A stretch of DNA of 64,000 bases from Jiangella endophytica (GTDB lineage: Bacteria; Actinomycetota; Actinomycetes; Jiangellales; Jiangellaceae), in NCBI RefSeq assembly GCF_003427025.1, contig NZ_QVAI01000008.1, forward strand, positions 1-64,000. The letters run 5' to 3'. This document shows, one piece after another, positions 16,415-26,800 of the stretch; within the stretch, counting starts at the first letter, position 1; the number at the start of each line of letters is the position of its first letter. A program made the position numbers and the translations under genes. The notes under the pieces were generated by a model. That model was given only the letters and a program-made list of their open reading frames with translations. It was not told the DNA's origin and did not search any database.

Positions 16415-19162
16415 GTGGCTGCCGACCGCTCGCCGATCATCATCAACGGCCTTCCGAGCCAGCTCCCCGACATCGACGCCGACGAGACCAGGGAGTGGCT
16501 GGAGTCGCTCGATGCCGCCATCGACCAGCGCGGACGCCATCGCGCCCGCTACCTGATGCTGGCGTTGCTGCAGCGCGCCCAGGAACGACAGGTCGGCGTC
16601 CCGAGCCTGCGCAACACCGACTACATCAACACCATCCCGCCCGAGGCCGAGCCCTGGTTCCCGGGCGACGAGTACGTCGAACGGCGCATCCGGGCCTACA
16701 TCCGGTGGAACGCGGCGATGATGGTGCAACGCGCCCAGCGGCCGGGCGTGGGCGTCGGCGGGCACATCTCCACCTACGCATCGTCGGCGAGTCTCTACGA
16801 AGTCGGGTTCAACCACTTCTTCCGCGGCAAGGACCACGCCGGCGGCGGCGACCAGATCTACTTCCAGGGGCACGCCTCCCCCGGCATGTACGCCCGTGCC
16901 TTTCTCGAGGGCCGGCTGGCGGAGACCCAGCTCGACGGTTTCCGCCAGGAGCTGTCGCACGCGGGCCCGGGCGGCGGGCTGCCGTCGTACCCGCACCCGC
17001 GGCTGATGCCCGACTTCTGGGAGTTCCCCACGGTGTCCATGGGCCTGGGCCCGCTGAACGCCATCTACCAGGCCCGTTTCAACCGCTACCTGCAGGATCG
17101 CGGCATCAAGGACACCAGCCAGCAGCACGTGTGGGCGTTCCTCGGCGACGGCGAGATGGACGAGCCCGAGACCATCGGCGCCATCGGCGTGGCCGCCCGC
17201 GAAGAGCTCGACAACCTCACGTTCGTCGTCAACTGCAACCTGCAGCGGCTCGACGGCCCGGTACGCGGCAACGGCAAGATCATCCAGGAGATGGAGGCGC
17301 TGTTCCGAGGCGCCGGCTGGAACGTCATCAAGGTCATCTGGGGCCGCGAGTGGGACCCGCTGCTGGCCGCCGACACCGACGGCGCGCTGGTCAACCTCAT
17401 GAACGTCACGCCCGACGGCGACTACCAGACGTACAAGGCCGAGTCCGGCGCGTACGTCCGCGAGCAGTTCTTCGGCCGCGACCCTCGCACCCGCAAGATG
17501 GTCGAGGACATGTCCGACGACGAGATCTGGGGACTCAAGCGCGGCGGGCACGACTACCGCAAGCTCTACGCGGCCTACAAGGCGGCCACCGAGCACACCG
17601 GCCAGCCGACCGTCATCCTGGCCAAGACCATCAAGGGCTGGACGCTGGGCTCGCACTTCGAGGCCCGCAACGCCACCCACCAGATGAAGAAGCTGACCGG
17701 CGACGACCTCAAGCTCTTCCGCGACCGCCTGTTCATGGAGATCCCGGACTCCGCGCTCGAGGACGTGTACCACCCTCCGTACTTCCACCCGGGCAAGGAC
17801 TCCGACGAGCACGCCTACATGATGGAGCGGCGGCAGAAGCTGGGTGGCTTCCTGCCCGACCGCCGCACGAAGGCGCAGCCGCTGGTGCTGCCCGGCGACA
17901 AGGTCTACGAGGTGGCCCGGCGCGGGTCCGGCAAGCAGGCCGTCGCCACCACCATGGCACTGGTACGCCTGGTGAAGGACCTGCTCAAGGATCCCGAGAT
18001 CGGCAAGCGGCTGGTGCCCGTCATCCCCGACGAGGCCCGCACGTTCGGCATGGACTCGCTGTTCCCGACGCTGAAGATCTACTCGCCGCACGGCCAGAAC
18101 TACACGCCCGTCGACCGCGAGCTGTTCCTGTCCTACAAGGAGGCCACGGACGGGCAGATCCTGCACGAGGGCATCAACGAGGCCGGCTCCGTGGCGTCGT
18201 GGACGGCGGCGGCCACGTCGTACTCCACCCACGGCGAGCCGATGATCCCGCTCTACATCTTCTACTCGATGTTCGGCTTCCAGCGCACCGGCGACGGCTT
18301 CTGGGCCGCGGCCGACCAGCTGGCCCGCGGCTTCGTCCTCGGCGCCACCGCCGGGCGCACCACGCTCAACGGCGAGGGCCTGCAGCACGAGGACGGCCAC
18401 TCGGTGCTGCTGGCGTCGACCAACCCGGCGGTCGTGCACTACGACCCCGCGTACGCGTTCGAGATCGGGCACATCATCAAGGACGGCCTGCGCCGCATGT
18501 ACGGCGACGAGTCCGAGAACATCTTCTACTACCTGACGATCTACAACGAGCCGTACGTGCAGCCGGCGGAGCCCGAGAACCTCGACGTCGAGGGCCTGCT
18601 CAAGGGCATGTACCTCTACCACCCGATGCAGACCGCGCCGGGCGACGACGTCCCGCACGCGCAGATCCTCGCGTCGGGCGTCGGCATGAACTGGGCGCTC
18701 GAGGCGCAGCAGCGGCTGGCCGAGGAGTGGCAGGTCGCCGCCGACGTCTGGTCGGTGACGTCCTGGAACGAGCTGCGCCGCGAGGCCCTCGACGCCGACG
18801 AGTGGAACCTCATGAACCCCGGCGAGGAGGCCCGCGTCCCGTACGTCACCGCACGGCTGCGTGAGGCCCGCGGCCCGGTCGTCGGCGTCAGCGACTACCT
18901 GCGTGCCGTGCAGGACCAGATCGCGCCGTACGTGCCCACCGACTACACCTCGCTGGGCACCGACGGCTTCGGCCTGTCCGACACCCGGGCGGCGCTGCGG
19001 CGGCACTTCAAGGTCGACGCCCAGTCCATCGTCATCAGCGTGCTGACGCTGCTGGCGCGGCGCGGTGAGCTCCCGTGGGACACCGTCAAGCAGGCGCACG
19101 ACCGCTACAAGCTCGCCGACGTCAACGCCACCACCGCCGAGGAGGCCGGCGGCGAGTCCTGA
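16415..19162 (+). CDS. aceE: pyruvate dehydrogenase E1 component, homodimeric
   Basis: The protein is 915 residues, the full length of the single-chain alpha2-type E1. It decarboxylates pyruvate with thiamine diphosphate and passes the acetyl group to the E2 lipoyl domain, feeding the citrate cycle and fatty acid synthesis. Visible marks are the N-terminal [20 protein letters not shown], the cofactor-binding region beginning [15 protein letters not shown] and continuing to [20 protein letters not shown], and the C-terminal domain with [19 protein letters not shown] is the start. It is convergent with the rhamnosidase gene, ending 10 bp from it. Confidence 0.98.
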   Translation: MAADRSPIIINGLPSQLPDIDADETREWLESLDAAIDQRGRHRARYLMLALLQRAQERQVGVPSLRNTDYINTIPPEAEPWFPGDEYVERRIRAYIRWNAAMMVQRAQRPGVGVGGHISTYASSASLYEVGFNHFFRGKDHAGGGDQIYFQGHASPGMYARAFLEGRLAETQLDGFRQELSHAGPGGGLPSYPHPRLMPDFWEFPTVSMGLGPLNAIYQARFNRYLQDRGIKDTSQQHVWAFLGDGEMDEPETIGAIGVAAREELDNLTFVVNCNLQRLDGPVRGNGKIIQEMEALFRGAGWNVIKVIWGREWDPLLAADTDGALVNLMNVTPDGDYQTYKAESGAYVREQFFGRDPRTRKMVEDMSDDEIWGLKRGGHDYRKLYAAYKAATEHTGQPTVILAKTIKGWTLGSHFEARNATHQMKKLTGDDLKLFRDRLFMEIPDSALEDVYHPPYFHPGKDSDEHAYMMERRQKLGGFLPDRRTKAQPLVLPGDKVYEVARRGSGKQAVATTMALVRLVKDLLKDPEIGKRLVPVIPDEARTFGMDSLFPTLKIYSPHGQNYTPVDRELFLSYKEATDGQILHEGINEAGSVASWTAAATSYSTHGEPMIPLYIFYSMFGFQRTGDGFWAAADQLARGFVLGATAGRTTLNGEGLQHEDGHSVLLASTNPAVVHYDPAYAFEIGHIIKDGLRRMYGDESENIFYYLTIYNEPYVQPAEPENLDVEGLLKGMYLYHPMQTAPGDDVPHAQILASGVGMNWALEAQQRLAEEWQVAADVWSVTSWNELRREALDADEWNLMNPGEEARVPYVTARLREARGPVVGVSDYLRAVQDQIAPYVPTDYTSLGTDGFGLSDTRAALRRHFKVDAQSIVISVLTLLARRGELPWDTVKQAHDRYKLADVNATTAEEAGGES

Positions 19163-19172
19163 CCAGTGCCGC

Positions 19173-22100
19173 CTAGAGCCGTGAGGTGAAGCGCCAGCGG
19201 CCGTGGCCGGCGGTGAAGACGGCCCAGCCGGGCTCGGTCCGCACCAGCCCGGCACCGGCCGCGGGCGCGACGCCGACGTCGCCGGGGTGTGCGGCGGGGA
19301 CGTGCACCTGCGCCGTCGCGCCCACCGGCACCTCGACGTCCAGGTGGAACACCCGGCCGGTCGACGCCCAGGCGACGCCCGCCTCGCCACGCACGGTGCG
19401 CAGTGACGCCCGCGCCCAGCGCAGGCCGGCACGGCCGTCCGGGCGGACGACGAAGTCCTGGTAGCCGTTGTCGCCCGGCCGCAACCCGGCGACGTTCTCG
19501 TAGAACCACTGCGAGACGGTGCCGAGGAAGTAGTGGTCGCGCGAGCGCGAGTTCAGCTCCCACATCTCCCACATCGTGTCCGCGCCGTTGGCCAGCCAGT
19601 AGCCCCAGCTGGGATAGCTCGTCCGGGTCGCGATCGCGTGGGCCAGCCCGGCATGGCCGTACCGGCACAGCGTCGGCAGCAGGACGCTGGTGCCCAGACA
19701 GCCGGTGTTCAGGTGGTTGCCGCGCCGCTCGATGTCGGCGACCAGGCTGGCGACGACGGACGCCTCGGCGTCGGCCGGCACCAGGCCGAACGCCAGCGGG
19801 ATCGCGTTGGACGTCTGCCGGTAGTCCGGATCGCGGGCGGTGCGGTAGTGGCCGGCCGCGGCGTCCAGGAATGTCGCGTTGAGGGCGTCGCGGCACTCGG
19901 CGGCGATCGCCCGGTACCGGTCGGCGTCGCCGTCGCGGCCCAGCAGGTCTGCGAGGTCCGCGGTCGAGTGCAGCGCGCGGTGCAGGTACGACGTCGCCGT
20001 GAGCCGCGGGTCCTCCGGCGGGGTGCCCTGGTAGCCGGGCGCGACCCAGTCGCCCAGCGCGGTCGGCGCGAGGCCGTCCACCCGCCGCGCGACCTCCCAG
20101 TCGACGTAGTCGGTGACGGCGTCCCAGTGCGTCTCCACCAGCCGGACGTCGCCGTACCACCGGTACAGCTCCCGCACCAGGTACGGGAAGACGGTGGTCC
20201 ACTCCGGTGACGGCGCCAGCTCGCGGTAGCCCCACCCGCTGCTGGGCACGATGACCGGGATCTGGCCGCTCTCGGCGCGGCTGGCGGACAGGTCGGCGAT
20301 CCACTTGGTGAAGAAGCGCGCCAGGTCGAACGCGAACGCCATGGTCGGCGCGCCGACGTGGGCGTCGCCGGTCCACCCGTTCTTCTCGAACATGGGAGTG
20401 TCGGTGGGGATGCCGTGCAGGTTGTTCAGCACGGTGCGCCGCATCGCGTCGTCGATCCGCCCGTACATCGGCTCCGAGCAGGCGAACGTGCCGGTGGTGG
20501 CGACGTCGTTGTGCAGCACCCGGCAGCGGAAGTCGTCCGCCGACGGCGCCGACGGCAGGCCCTCGACCTGGACGTAGCGGAAGCCCTTGTAGGTGAACCG
20601 CGGCTCCCAGGTCTCCCGCCCGGCACCGGCCGCGACGTACTCGTCGCGCTGGAACCGCCCGCCGGGGACGTGCCCCGTGACGGCGTCGACGCTGCCGTCG
20701 TCGCGGAGCTTCTCGCCGTGCAGCACGCTGACGGTGGTCCCGGCGGGCGCCGCGACGCGGAGCCGGACCCAGCCGGCGGTGGTGCGGCCGAAGTCGACGA
20801 CGTACCGGCCGGACCCGATGTCGGTCACGGACACGGGCGGGACGGTCTCGGTGATCCGGATCGGCTCGTGCTCCTGCGCGGTCAGCCGCCCCGCCGGCCC
20901 GTCCAGCACCGACGCGGCGGCCCAGCCGGAGTCGTCGAAGCCCGGGTCGGCCCAGCCGGGCACGGCTCGCCGGGCGTCGTAGGTCTCGCCGGTGTACTGG
21001 GAGTTCACCAGCGTCGGGCCCTCGGCGATGCGCCAGTCCTGGTCCGAGCCGACGACGGTGCGCGAGCCGTCGGGGTGGTCGATCTCCAGCTGGAACAGCA
21101 GCCGCGGCTCGTCGTGCCACGGCGGTGCGTGCCAGTTCCAGACGTTCGGCGTGGTCATGGCGTAGAAGCCGCGGCCCAGCTCGACGGCGGCGGCGTTCGG
21201 CCCCTCGGCGAGCAGGCCGGTGACGTCGTGCGTCGCGTAGAGGACCGTGTCGTCGTAGTCGGTGAACCCGGGGTCGAGGACGGCGTCGCCGACGCGCTGC
21301 CCGTTGAGGCGCACCTCGTGGTAAGCCAGCCCGCACACGTAGAGCCGTGCGCGGGCGACCGGCGCGTCGAGGGTGAAGGCGCGGCGCAGCAGCGGCGCGG
21401 GGCGCTCCGGCCGGACCACGCTGACGCCGCTCCCCCACGGCCCGCTGCCGTACGGCGCCAGCACGGCGGCGGCCGGCCAGCCGGAGTCGTCGTGCCCGGG
21501 TTCGGTCCAGCCGGGCCGCTCGGTGTCGGAACTGCGCCACGCCGGGCCCGTGACCAGCTCGGCGACGTCGCCGCCGTCGAGTTCCACGCGCAGCCGGCCG
21601 AGCAGGCCGGCCGGGTTCAGCGTCGCCCCCGGCCGGTTCGTGGCGACGGCGGCCAGCACGACCCGTGCGCCGGCCGCCCGCACCCGCGCGGTGACGTCGG
21701 CGAGGTGCGCGGTCCGCCAGCCGTCGACGTTCTGCGGCTCGTGCAGGACCTGCTCGCCGCCGAGGAACAGGGTGAAGTCGTCGTCGGCGGTCATCACCAG
21801 CTGTGCGCGGCCGACCTGGCGGCCCGCGGGCAGGTCGAGCGCGGCACGGAACCAGCGCGGCCCGACCGGAGCGTCGGAGGTGGTCGACCCGGGCGACCAG
21901 ATCCACGACGTGCCGCCGACGTCCGGCACGTCGTCGTCGGCGGGTGCGTTGCCGATCCAGCGAGCGGTCCACGGCGTCGACAGCAGCGCGGTCTCCCACC
22001 ACGACGGCTCACTCCACGGCGACGGGCGGCCGGCCGCGTCCCAGACCCGGACCCGCCAGTGGTAGCGGGTCCGCGCCCGCAGCGCCGGCCCGCCGTACGC

Positions 22101-22448
22101 GACGCCGACCGACCGCGCCGACTCCACCCGGCCGCTGTCCCAGACGTCCGGGCCGTCGTCCAGACGCTCCGGAGCCGACGCGACGCGCACCTGGTAGGCG
22201 CTCTGCCGCGCGCCGTGCCCCGGCGCCGTCAGCGCCCACGACAGCCGTGGCGCGGTGACGTCGGTGCCCAGCAGCTGCTCGGCGTACTCGACGGTGGTCC
22301 GCTCGACCCGCAGCGGGCCGCTGTCGGGCAGCGGCTCCGCGGCGGCCGGGCCGGCGCCGTGCACCGCGCCGAACGCCGTCGCGCCGGCACCCGCCGCCGC
22401 ACCCGTGATCAACGTCCGCCGGCTGAGCGGATGCCTCTGGTCGTCCAT
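19173..22448 (-). CDS. exported GH78 alpha-L-rhamnosidase
   Basis: The protein is 1091 residues. A twin-arginine signal (SRRTLITGAAAG, residues about 9-20) indicates Tat export. The multidomain layout of bacterial rhamnosidases follows: an N-terminal fibronectin-like domain with APRLSWALTAPGHGARQSAY, two jelly-roll domains, and the (alpha/alpha)6 catalytic barrel carrying GIPTDTPMFEKNGWTGDAHV. That segment holds the acidic residues of the GH78 active site, although most relatives read DERLGWTGD where this has EKNGWTGD. It should cleave terminal alpha-L-rhamnose from plant glycosides or polysaccharides. Confidence 0.93.
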   Translation of the reverse strand: MDDQRHPLSRRTLITGAAAGAGATAFGAVHGAGPAAAEPLPDSGPLRVERTTVEYAEQLLGTDVTAPRLSWALTAPGHGARQSAYQVRVASAPERLDDGPDVWDSGRVESARSVGVAYGGPALRARTRYHWRVRVWDAAGRPSPWSEPSWWETALLSTPWTARWIGNAPADDDVPDVGGTSWIWSPGSTTSDAPVGPRWFRAALDLPAGRQVGRAQLVMTADDDFTLFLGGEQVLHEPQNVDGWRTAHLADVTARVRAAGARVVLAAVATNRPGATLNPAGLLGRLRVELDGGDVAELVTGPAWRSSDTERPGWTEPGHDDSGWPAAAVLAPYGSGPWGSGVSVVRPERPAPLLRRAFTLDAPVARARLYVCGLAYHEVRLNGQRVGDAVLDPGFTDYDDTVLYATHDVTGLLAEGPNAAAVELGRGFYAMTTPNVWNWHAPPWHDEPRLLFQLEIDHPDGSRTVVGSDQDWRIAEGPTLVNSQYTGETYDARRAVPGWADPGFDDSGWAAASVLDGPAGRLTAQEHEPIRITETVPPVSVTDIGSGRYVVDFGRTTAGWVRLRVAAPAGTTVSVLHGEKLRDDGSVDAVTGHVPGGRFQRDEYVAAGAGRETWEPRFTYKGFRYVQVEGLPSAPSADDFRCRVLHNDVATTGTFACSEPMYGRIDDAMRRTVLNNLHGIPTDTPMFEKNGWTGDAHVGAPTMAFAFDLARFFTKWIADLSASRAESGQIPVIVPSSGWGYRELAPSPEWTTVFPYLVRELYRWYGDVRLVETHWDAVTDYVDWEVARRVDGLAPTALGDWVAPGYQGTPPEDPRLTATSYLHRALHSTADLADLLGRDGDADRYRAIAAECRDALNATFLDAAAGHYRTARDPDYRQTSNAIPLAFGLVPADAEASVVASLVADIERRGNHLNTGCLGTSVLLPTLCRYGHAGLAHAIATRTSYPSWGYWLANGADTMWEMWELNSRSRDHYFLGTVSQWFYENVAGLRPGDNGYQDFVVRPDGRAGLRWARASLRTVRGEAGVAWASTGRVFHLDVEVPVGATAQVHVPAAHPGDVGVAPAAGAGLVRTEPGWAVFTAGHGRWRFTSRL

Positions 22449-22463
22449 CGGTGCCTCCCGCGC

Positions 22464-22881
22464 CTAGAAGTCGATGTCGCCGATGCCGCCGATGCCGAAC
22501 CCCCGGCCGGCGGGCCGAGCGTCAGCACGCCACCCGCGCCGATCCTGATGCCCGACGGGTTCGCGGCCGTGGTGTGCGCGGCCAAGTCCGGGTTCGCGTC
22601 GAATGACGCCTCGTCCTCGTCGTCTCCGTGCATGACGGAGACGAACTCGATCCCGGCGTTCCGGCGGGTGGCACCGGCGGTCGCGGACAGGATCGCGACC
22701 GGCCCGGCGCCGTCGGGCGGGGCGTGCGCCTCACCGGCCGACAGGTCGATCCCGGCGTCACGCAGGGCCGACGCCGAACGACGCTCGTGGAGGTCCCGCT
22801 GAGGGCCACAACCGGCCGCGGGGCGGACACGAGGGAACTGACTCCTGCGGACAACGCTGTCCTCCCGGTGAATCGTTTCAC
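22464..22881 (-). pseudogene. frameshifted remnant of a small secreted protein, unidentified
   Basis: The minus strand begins GTG with a signal-like start (VKRFTGRTALSAGVSSLVSA). It then continues in another frame with good codon use (AGIDLSAGEAHAPPDGAGPV, then NAGIEFVSVMHGDDEDEASF, then SGIRIGAGGVLTLGPPAG) and ends after a further shift in GFGIGGIGDIDF and TAG. At least two frame changes are needed to connect these pieces. The acidic, Gly-rich protein is not one I recognise. It follows a 75-bp gap after pirin on the same strand. Confidence 0.4.
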
Positions 22882-22956
22882 CGCCAGATGCCAGAACTTT
22901 AGGCTTGGGTTGACGAAAGGTCAACCCTTCTTTGCGAATGTCGGTGAAGCCCGCTG

Positions 22957-23679
22957 TCAACCCGCGGCGGCGTGCATCTCCCAGACCAGCAGCTCGGCGT
23001 CGCGGCGGGCGGTCACCGTCCGGCCGCCCTCGTCGGTGAACCGGACGGCGTCGCCCTCGTCCAGGAGCCCCGCGGTCTCGACGTCGGCGGCACCTCGCGC
23101 GACATAGACGTGCACGAACGGCGCCGACGGCAGCGTCACGACGTCGCCGCCCCGGAGCCTGCCGGCGTGCATCGCCGCGGCCGGCTGCCCGAGCCCGACG
23201 GGGACGTCGGCGGCGTGCCGTCGCAGCCCGCTGACCACGGGGACCAGCCCGCCACCGGCGAGGCCGGCCGTCACGTCGGCCTGGCCGTAGGACGGCTCGG
23301 CGCCGGACGCGCCCGGCGGCACCCACATCTGGACGAACCGCGCCCCGGCGCCCGTGGCCAGCTCGGAGTGGCGGACACCGCGACCGGCGCTCATCCGCTG
23401 CACGACGCCCGGCGCCAGCTCGCCGCCGTGCCCGGCGGTGTCCTCGTGTGCCAGCACGCCGGACAGCACCCAGGTGACGATCTCGACGTCGCGATGCGGG
23501 TGCACCGGATACCCGCCGTGCGGCTCCGCGACGTCGTCGTTGGCCACCACCAGCAGCCCGAACCCCACGTTGCCCGGGTCGTAGTGCGAGCCGAACGAGA
23601 ACGAGTGCCGCGACACGACACCGTCACCGGGCGTGACGGACCGGCCGCCGGCCCGCCGCACGTCCACGGACGACGCCAT
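22957..23679 (-). CDS. pirin family protein
   Basis: The protein is 240 residues, a bicupin. The metal-binding N-terminal cupin shows HGGYPVHPHRDVEIVTWVL and the second cupin ends with LLVWEMHAAAG. Bacterial pirins act as quercetinase-like dioxygenases or regulate central metabolic enzymes; which applies here is not evident. Its ATG lies directly next to the stop of the downstream membrane-protein frame (23680), so the two reading frames touch without overlap. Confidence 0.9.
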   Translation of the reverse strand: MASSVDVRRAGGRSVTPGDGVVSRHSFSFGSHYDPGNVGFGLLVVANDDVAEPHGGYPVHPHRDVEIVTWVLSGVLAHEDTAGHGGELAPGVVQRMSAGRGVRHSELATGAGARFVQMWVPPGASGAEPSYGQADVTAGLAGGGLVPVVSGLRRHAADVPVGLGQPAAAMHAGRLRGGDVVTLPSAPFVHVYVARGAADVETAGLLDEGDAVRFTDEGGRTVTARRDAELLVWEMHAAAG

Positions 23680-24162
23680 CTAGAGACCGGTGCGCGCGCC
23701 CGCCGACTCGAGCCGGGCCAGCCACTCGCGCAGCCGGTCCGCCGTCGGCGCCGTCAGCAGCAGCCCGGCGACGCTGAACAGCGCACCGATGGCCACCGGC
23801 AGCCACACCCCGCGGGCGAACGAGTTGACCAGGCCGATCAGCGTCGGCAACTCCGCGAACACGAGGCTGAGGAACGCCGCGCTGCGCAGCTGGCCGGACG
23901 CCTTGACCTCGTCGGGCTCGGCCGTCGCCGGCCACGGCCGGACGATGCGGCGAGGGACGAGGAACGCGGCGGCCAGGAAGACCACGCTCACCAGGATCTG
24001 GCCGAACGCGTCGGCACCCGAGCCGGGCTCGTCGCCCACGGTGAACACGGCCACCGCCGCGATGGCCACGACACCGCCGAGCATGGCGAGACTCACCAAC
24101 CGCAGCGCGCGGCCCAGAACGTCGGTGGGTGCGCCCTCGCCGGGCGATGTGGGTGTCGACAT
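23680..24162 (-). CDS. small integral membrane protein, unknown function
   Basis: The protein is 160 residues if started at the ATG at 24162 (MSTPTSPGEG); the longer frame has an arginine-rich lead that looks non-coding. Four hydrophobic segments are visible: LVSLAMLGGVVAIAAVAVFT, GQILVSVVFLAAAFLV, SAAFLSLVFAELPTLIGLV, and WLPVAIGALFSVAGLLL. No named family comes to mind. It is upstream of pirin with no gap and probably co-transcribed. Confidence 0.7.
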   Translation of the reverse strand: MSTPTSPGEGAPTDVLGRALRLVSLAMLGGVVAIAAVAVFTVGDEPGSGADAFGQILVSVVFLAAAFLVPRRIVRPWPATAEPDEVKASGQLRSAAFLSLVFAELPTLIGLVNSFARGVWLPVAIGALFSVAGLLLTAPTADRLREWLARLESAGARTGL

Positions 24163-24297
24163 GGCCCGAAGCCTAGTGCCCGGCCGAATCGGCGCCCGGA
24201 GCCGGACCACCCGCAGACGCCGCCGATTGTCCAGTCACCACAACGACCACGGCCCTGGTCCACCGGTGACGGGCCCCAGCCGCGTACGCTGCCGAAC

Positions 24298-25497
24298 ATG
24301 CGGCCCACCTCCGACGCCGAGCTGCCCGGCACCTACGGCAACAGCCGGCACGAGCGCACCGTGCACCTCCTGGAGCGCGCGACCGGACGGCTCGCCACGG
24401 CGGCGATCGCCCGCATGGAGGACACCCTCAGCTGGTACCGCGCGATGCCCGCGGAGCAGCGGTCGTGGGTGGGCCTGGTGATCCAGGCCGGCATCGCCGC
24501 GTTCGTCGACTGGTACCGCAACGCCGACGAGTCCCGCCCGACGCCGACGGCCGACGTGTTCGGCACCGCGCCGCGCGACCTCATCCGCTCGATCAGCCTG
24601 CAGCAGACGGTCGAAGTGGTCCGCGTCGCGATCGAGGTGGTCGAGGACAACGTCGAGGACGTCGTCGGACCCGACGACGCACGCGACGTCCGCGAGGGCG
24701 TACTGCGGTACTCCCGCGAGGTCGCGTTCTCCGCCGCGCACGTCTACGCCCGCTACGCCGAGGCGCGCGGCTCGTGGGACGCCCGGCTGGAGGCGACCGT
24801 CGTCGACTCCCTCCTGCGCGGCGAGGTCGACGAGGACGTCCGGTCGCGCGCGTCGGCGCTGGGGTGGACCGCCGCCAGCGGCGTCGCCGTCATCATCGGC
24901 CGGCCGCGGCCCGAGGACGGCGCATCGGCCGACGAGATCCGGCGATCGGCCCGGCACGCCGGGTACGACGTGCTCACCGGCGGGCAGGGCGACCGCCTGG
25001 TCGCGGTGCTCGGCCGCGTCGAGGATCCCTTGCAGGCGGCCACGGCCATCGTCACCCACTTCGGTCCCGGGCCGGTGGTCGTCGGCCCGCTGGTCCCGGA
25101 CCTCGTGTCCGCGGCGACGTCGGCCCGGCCCGCCGTGACCGGGCTGCTCGCGGCGGCCGCCTGGCCCGACGCGCCCCGTCCGGTCTCGGCCGGCGCGCTG
25201 CTGCCCGAGCGGGCCCTCGCCGGCGACCAGGAGGCGCTGCACGACCTCGTCGCCGAGCTCTACGTGCCGATTGCCGAGGCCGGTCCGGTCATCCTCGAGA
25301 CGCTGGCCGCCTACCTCGAGACCGGCGCGTCCGTCGAGGCTGCGGCCCGGCTGCTGTTCGTCCATCCGAACACCGTCCGGTACCGGCTGCGGCGCGTCTC
25401 CGACGTCGTCGGGCTGACCCCGACCGACCCGCGCGACTCCTACACCCTGCGCCTCGCGCTGTCGCTCGGCCGCATGAACCCGCCGGCCATCGAGTGA
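24298..25497 (+). CDS. fasR: PucR-family regulator upstream of the fatty acid synthesis operon (FasR-like)
   Basis: The protein is 399 residues from the ATG at 24298. The C-terminal PucR helix-turn-helix is clear (LAAYLETGASVEAAARLLFV, then HPNTVRYRLRRVSDVVGLTP). The middle resembles a degenerate GGDEF-like sensor region. In Streptomyces coelicolor a protein of this type at this position, FasR, activates the fabD-fabH-acpP-fabF operon; the identical order here supports the same role. The symbol is by synteny, not experiment. Confidence 0.85.
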   Translation: MRPTSDAELPGTYGNSRHERTVHLLERATGRLATAAIARMEDTLSWYRAMPAEQRSWVGLVIQAGIAAFVDWYRNADESRPTPTADVFGTAPRDLIRSISLQQTVEVVRVAIEVVEDNVEDVVGPDDARDVREGVLRYSREVAFSAAHVYARYAEARGSWDARLEATVVDSLLRGEVDEDVRSRASALGWTAASGVAVIIGRPRPEDGASADEIRRSARHAGYDVLTGGQGDRLVAVLGRVEDPLQAATAIVTHFGPGPVVVGPLVPDLVSAATSARPAVTGLLAAAAWPDAPRPVSAGALLPERALAGDQEALHDLVAELYVPIAEAGPVILETLAAYLETGASVEAAARLLFVHPNTVRYRLRRVSDVVGLTPTDPRDSYTLRLALSLGRMNPPAIE

Positions 25498-25618
25498 GCG
25501 CTGCGCGCAGCCGGCCCCGAGGCTCCCAGGTCGTTGTGGGAAACCCCCAAAGTTACTGGGACGACCTTGTGACTGCGGCCGACCCCTTCTACGGACGGGT
25601 AGCCGCGAGGCTAAAAGG
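25498..25618 (+). promoter_or_regulatory. promoter region of the fab operon
   Basis: A 121-bp gap lies between the regulator and fabD. It contains the imperfect inverted repeat TTGTGGG-AAACC-CCCAAAG (25535-25553), the best candidate FasR site I can see. The ribosome site AAAAGG precedes fabD closely. Confidence 0.4.
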
Positions 25619-26800
25619 GTGCTTGTGATCGTCGCTCCCGGTCAGGGATCCCAGACGCCCGGCTTCCTCGCCCCGTGGCTCGAGGAGCCGTCGTTCGCGG
25701 CCCGTATCGACTGGCTGTCAGCCGTCGCCGGGCTCGACCTCGCCCACTACGGCACCGAGGCCGACGCCGACACCATCCGCGACACCGCGATCGCCCAGCC
25801 GCTGCTGGTGGCGTCCGGTCTCGTCGCGGCGCTCGCGCTCTTCCCGCACCCCGCCGACGGGTTCACGACGGTGGGCGCGGCGGCCGGTCACAGCGTCGGC
25901 GAGATCACCGCCGCCGCGGGCGCCCGCGTCATCACCGCCGAGCAGGCCATGGTGTTCGTCCGCGAGCGCGGCAAGGGCATGGCCGAGGCGGCCGCGAAAG
26001 AGTCCACCGGCATGACCGCCGTCCTCGGCGGCGACCCCGACGACGTCCTCGCGACGCTCCGGCGACACGGCCTCACCCCCGCCAACGTCAACGGCTCCGG
26101 CCAGGTCGTCGCCGCCGGCACCGTCGCCCAGCTCGAGGCGCTGGCCGGCGACCCGCCGCAGGGCGCCCGGCTGCGCGCGCTGTCCGTCGCCGGGGCGTTC
26201 CACACCACCCACATGGCCTCGGCCGTGAAGCGGCTGCGGCACTACTCGCAGTCGATCAGCACCCACGACCCGCGCACCCTGCTGCTGTCCAACCGCGACG
26301 GCCAGGTCGTGCACGACGGCCGTCAGGTGCTCGGCCGGCTGGTCGACCAGGTGTCCAGCCCGGTCCGCTGGGACCTGTGCATGCAGACGATGGCCGACCT
26401 CGGCGTCACCGGCCTGCTCGAGGTGCCCCCGGCCGGCACGCTGACCGGTCTGGCCAAGCGGGCGCTGCCCGGGGTCGAGACGTTCGCGCTGAAGACGCCG
26501 GACCAGCTCGACGACGCCCGCGCGTTCGTCGAGAAGCACGGCCAGCCCAGCCCGCTGACCACCACCCCGACGTGGCGCCTGGTCATCGCGCCGATCAAGG
26601 GGACGTTCGCGGCCGGCGGCGCCAAGTCCGGCGACCGCCTGGCCGCCGGTGACGCCGTCGGGACCGTCAGCTCGCTGCGCGACAGCGTCGAGGTCACGGC
26701 GGGGCACGGCGGCACCATCATCGAATGGCTGGTCGAGGACGGCGACCCTGTCGCTCCCGGTCAGCCGCTGGTCCGGCTGCACCCCGAGGCGGTGGCGTGA
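25619..26800 (+). CDS. fabD: malonyl-CoA:ACP transacylase with C-terminal biotinyl/lipoyl-like domain
   Basis: The protein is 393 residues against about 310 in most FabD. Residues 1-310 are the acyltransferase: LVIVAPGQGSQTPGF at the start, the nucleophile motif GHSVGE near residue 91, and the catalytic His in AGAFHTTHMASA. It moves malonyl groups from CoA to ACP in type II fatty acid synthesis. The last 75 residues have the hammerhead pattern of biotinyl/lipoyl domains (APIKGTFAAGG, AGDAVGTVSS, GHGGTIIEWLVEDGDPVAPG), but the attachment lysine position reads LRDS, so it cannot be lipoylated or biotinylated there. The GTG at 25619 gives the family's usual N-terminus. Confidence 0.92.
   Translation: MLVIVAPGQGSQTPGFLAPWLEEPSFAARIDWLSAVAGLDLAHYGTEADADTIRDTAIAQPLLVASGLVAALALFPHPADGFTTVGAAAGHSVGEITAAAGARVITAEQAMVFVRERGKGMAEAAAKESTGMTAVLGGDPDDVLATLRRHGLTPANVNGSGQVVAAGTVAQLEALAGDPPQGARLRALSVAGAFHTTHMASAVKRLRHYSQSISTHDPRTLLLSNRDGQVVHDGRQVLGRLVDQVSSPVRWDLCMQTMADLGVTGLLEVPPAGTLTGLAKRALPGVETFALKTPDQLDDARAFVEKHGQPSPLTTTPTWRLVIAPIKGTFAAGGAKSGDRLAAGDAVGTVSSLRDSVEVTAGHGGTIIEWLVEDGDPVAPGQPLVRLHPEAVA

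Noticed and set aside
16391-19432. 1013-codon open frame antisense to aceE
   Set aside because: The complementary strand is unmistakable aceE; the antisense translation is Val/Gly/Arg-rich and has no motif.
19105-22002. Very long open frame antisense to the rhamnosidase gene
   Set aside because: It is Arg/Ala-rich with no family signal, and the opposite strand encodes a clear GH78 enzyme. Such shadows are usual at this GC content.
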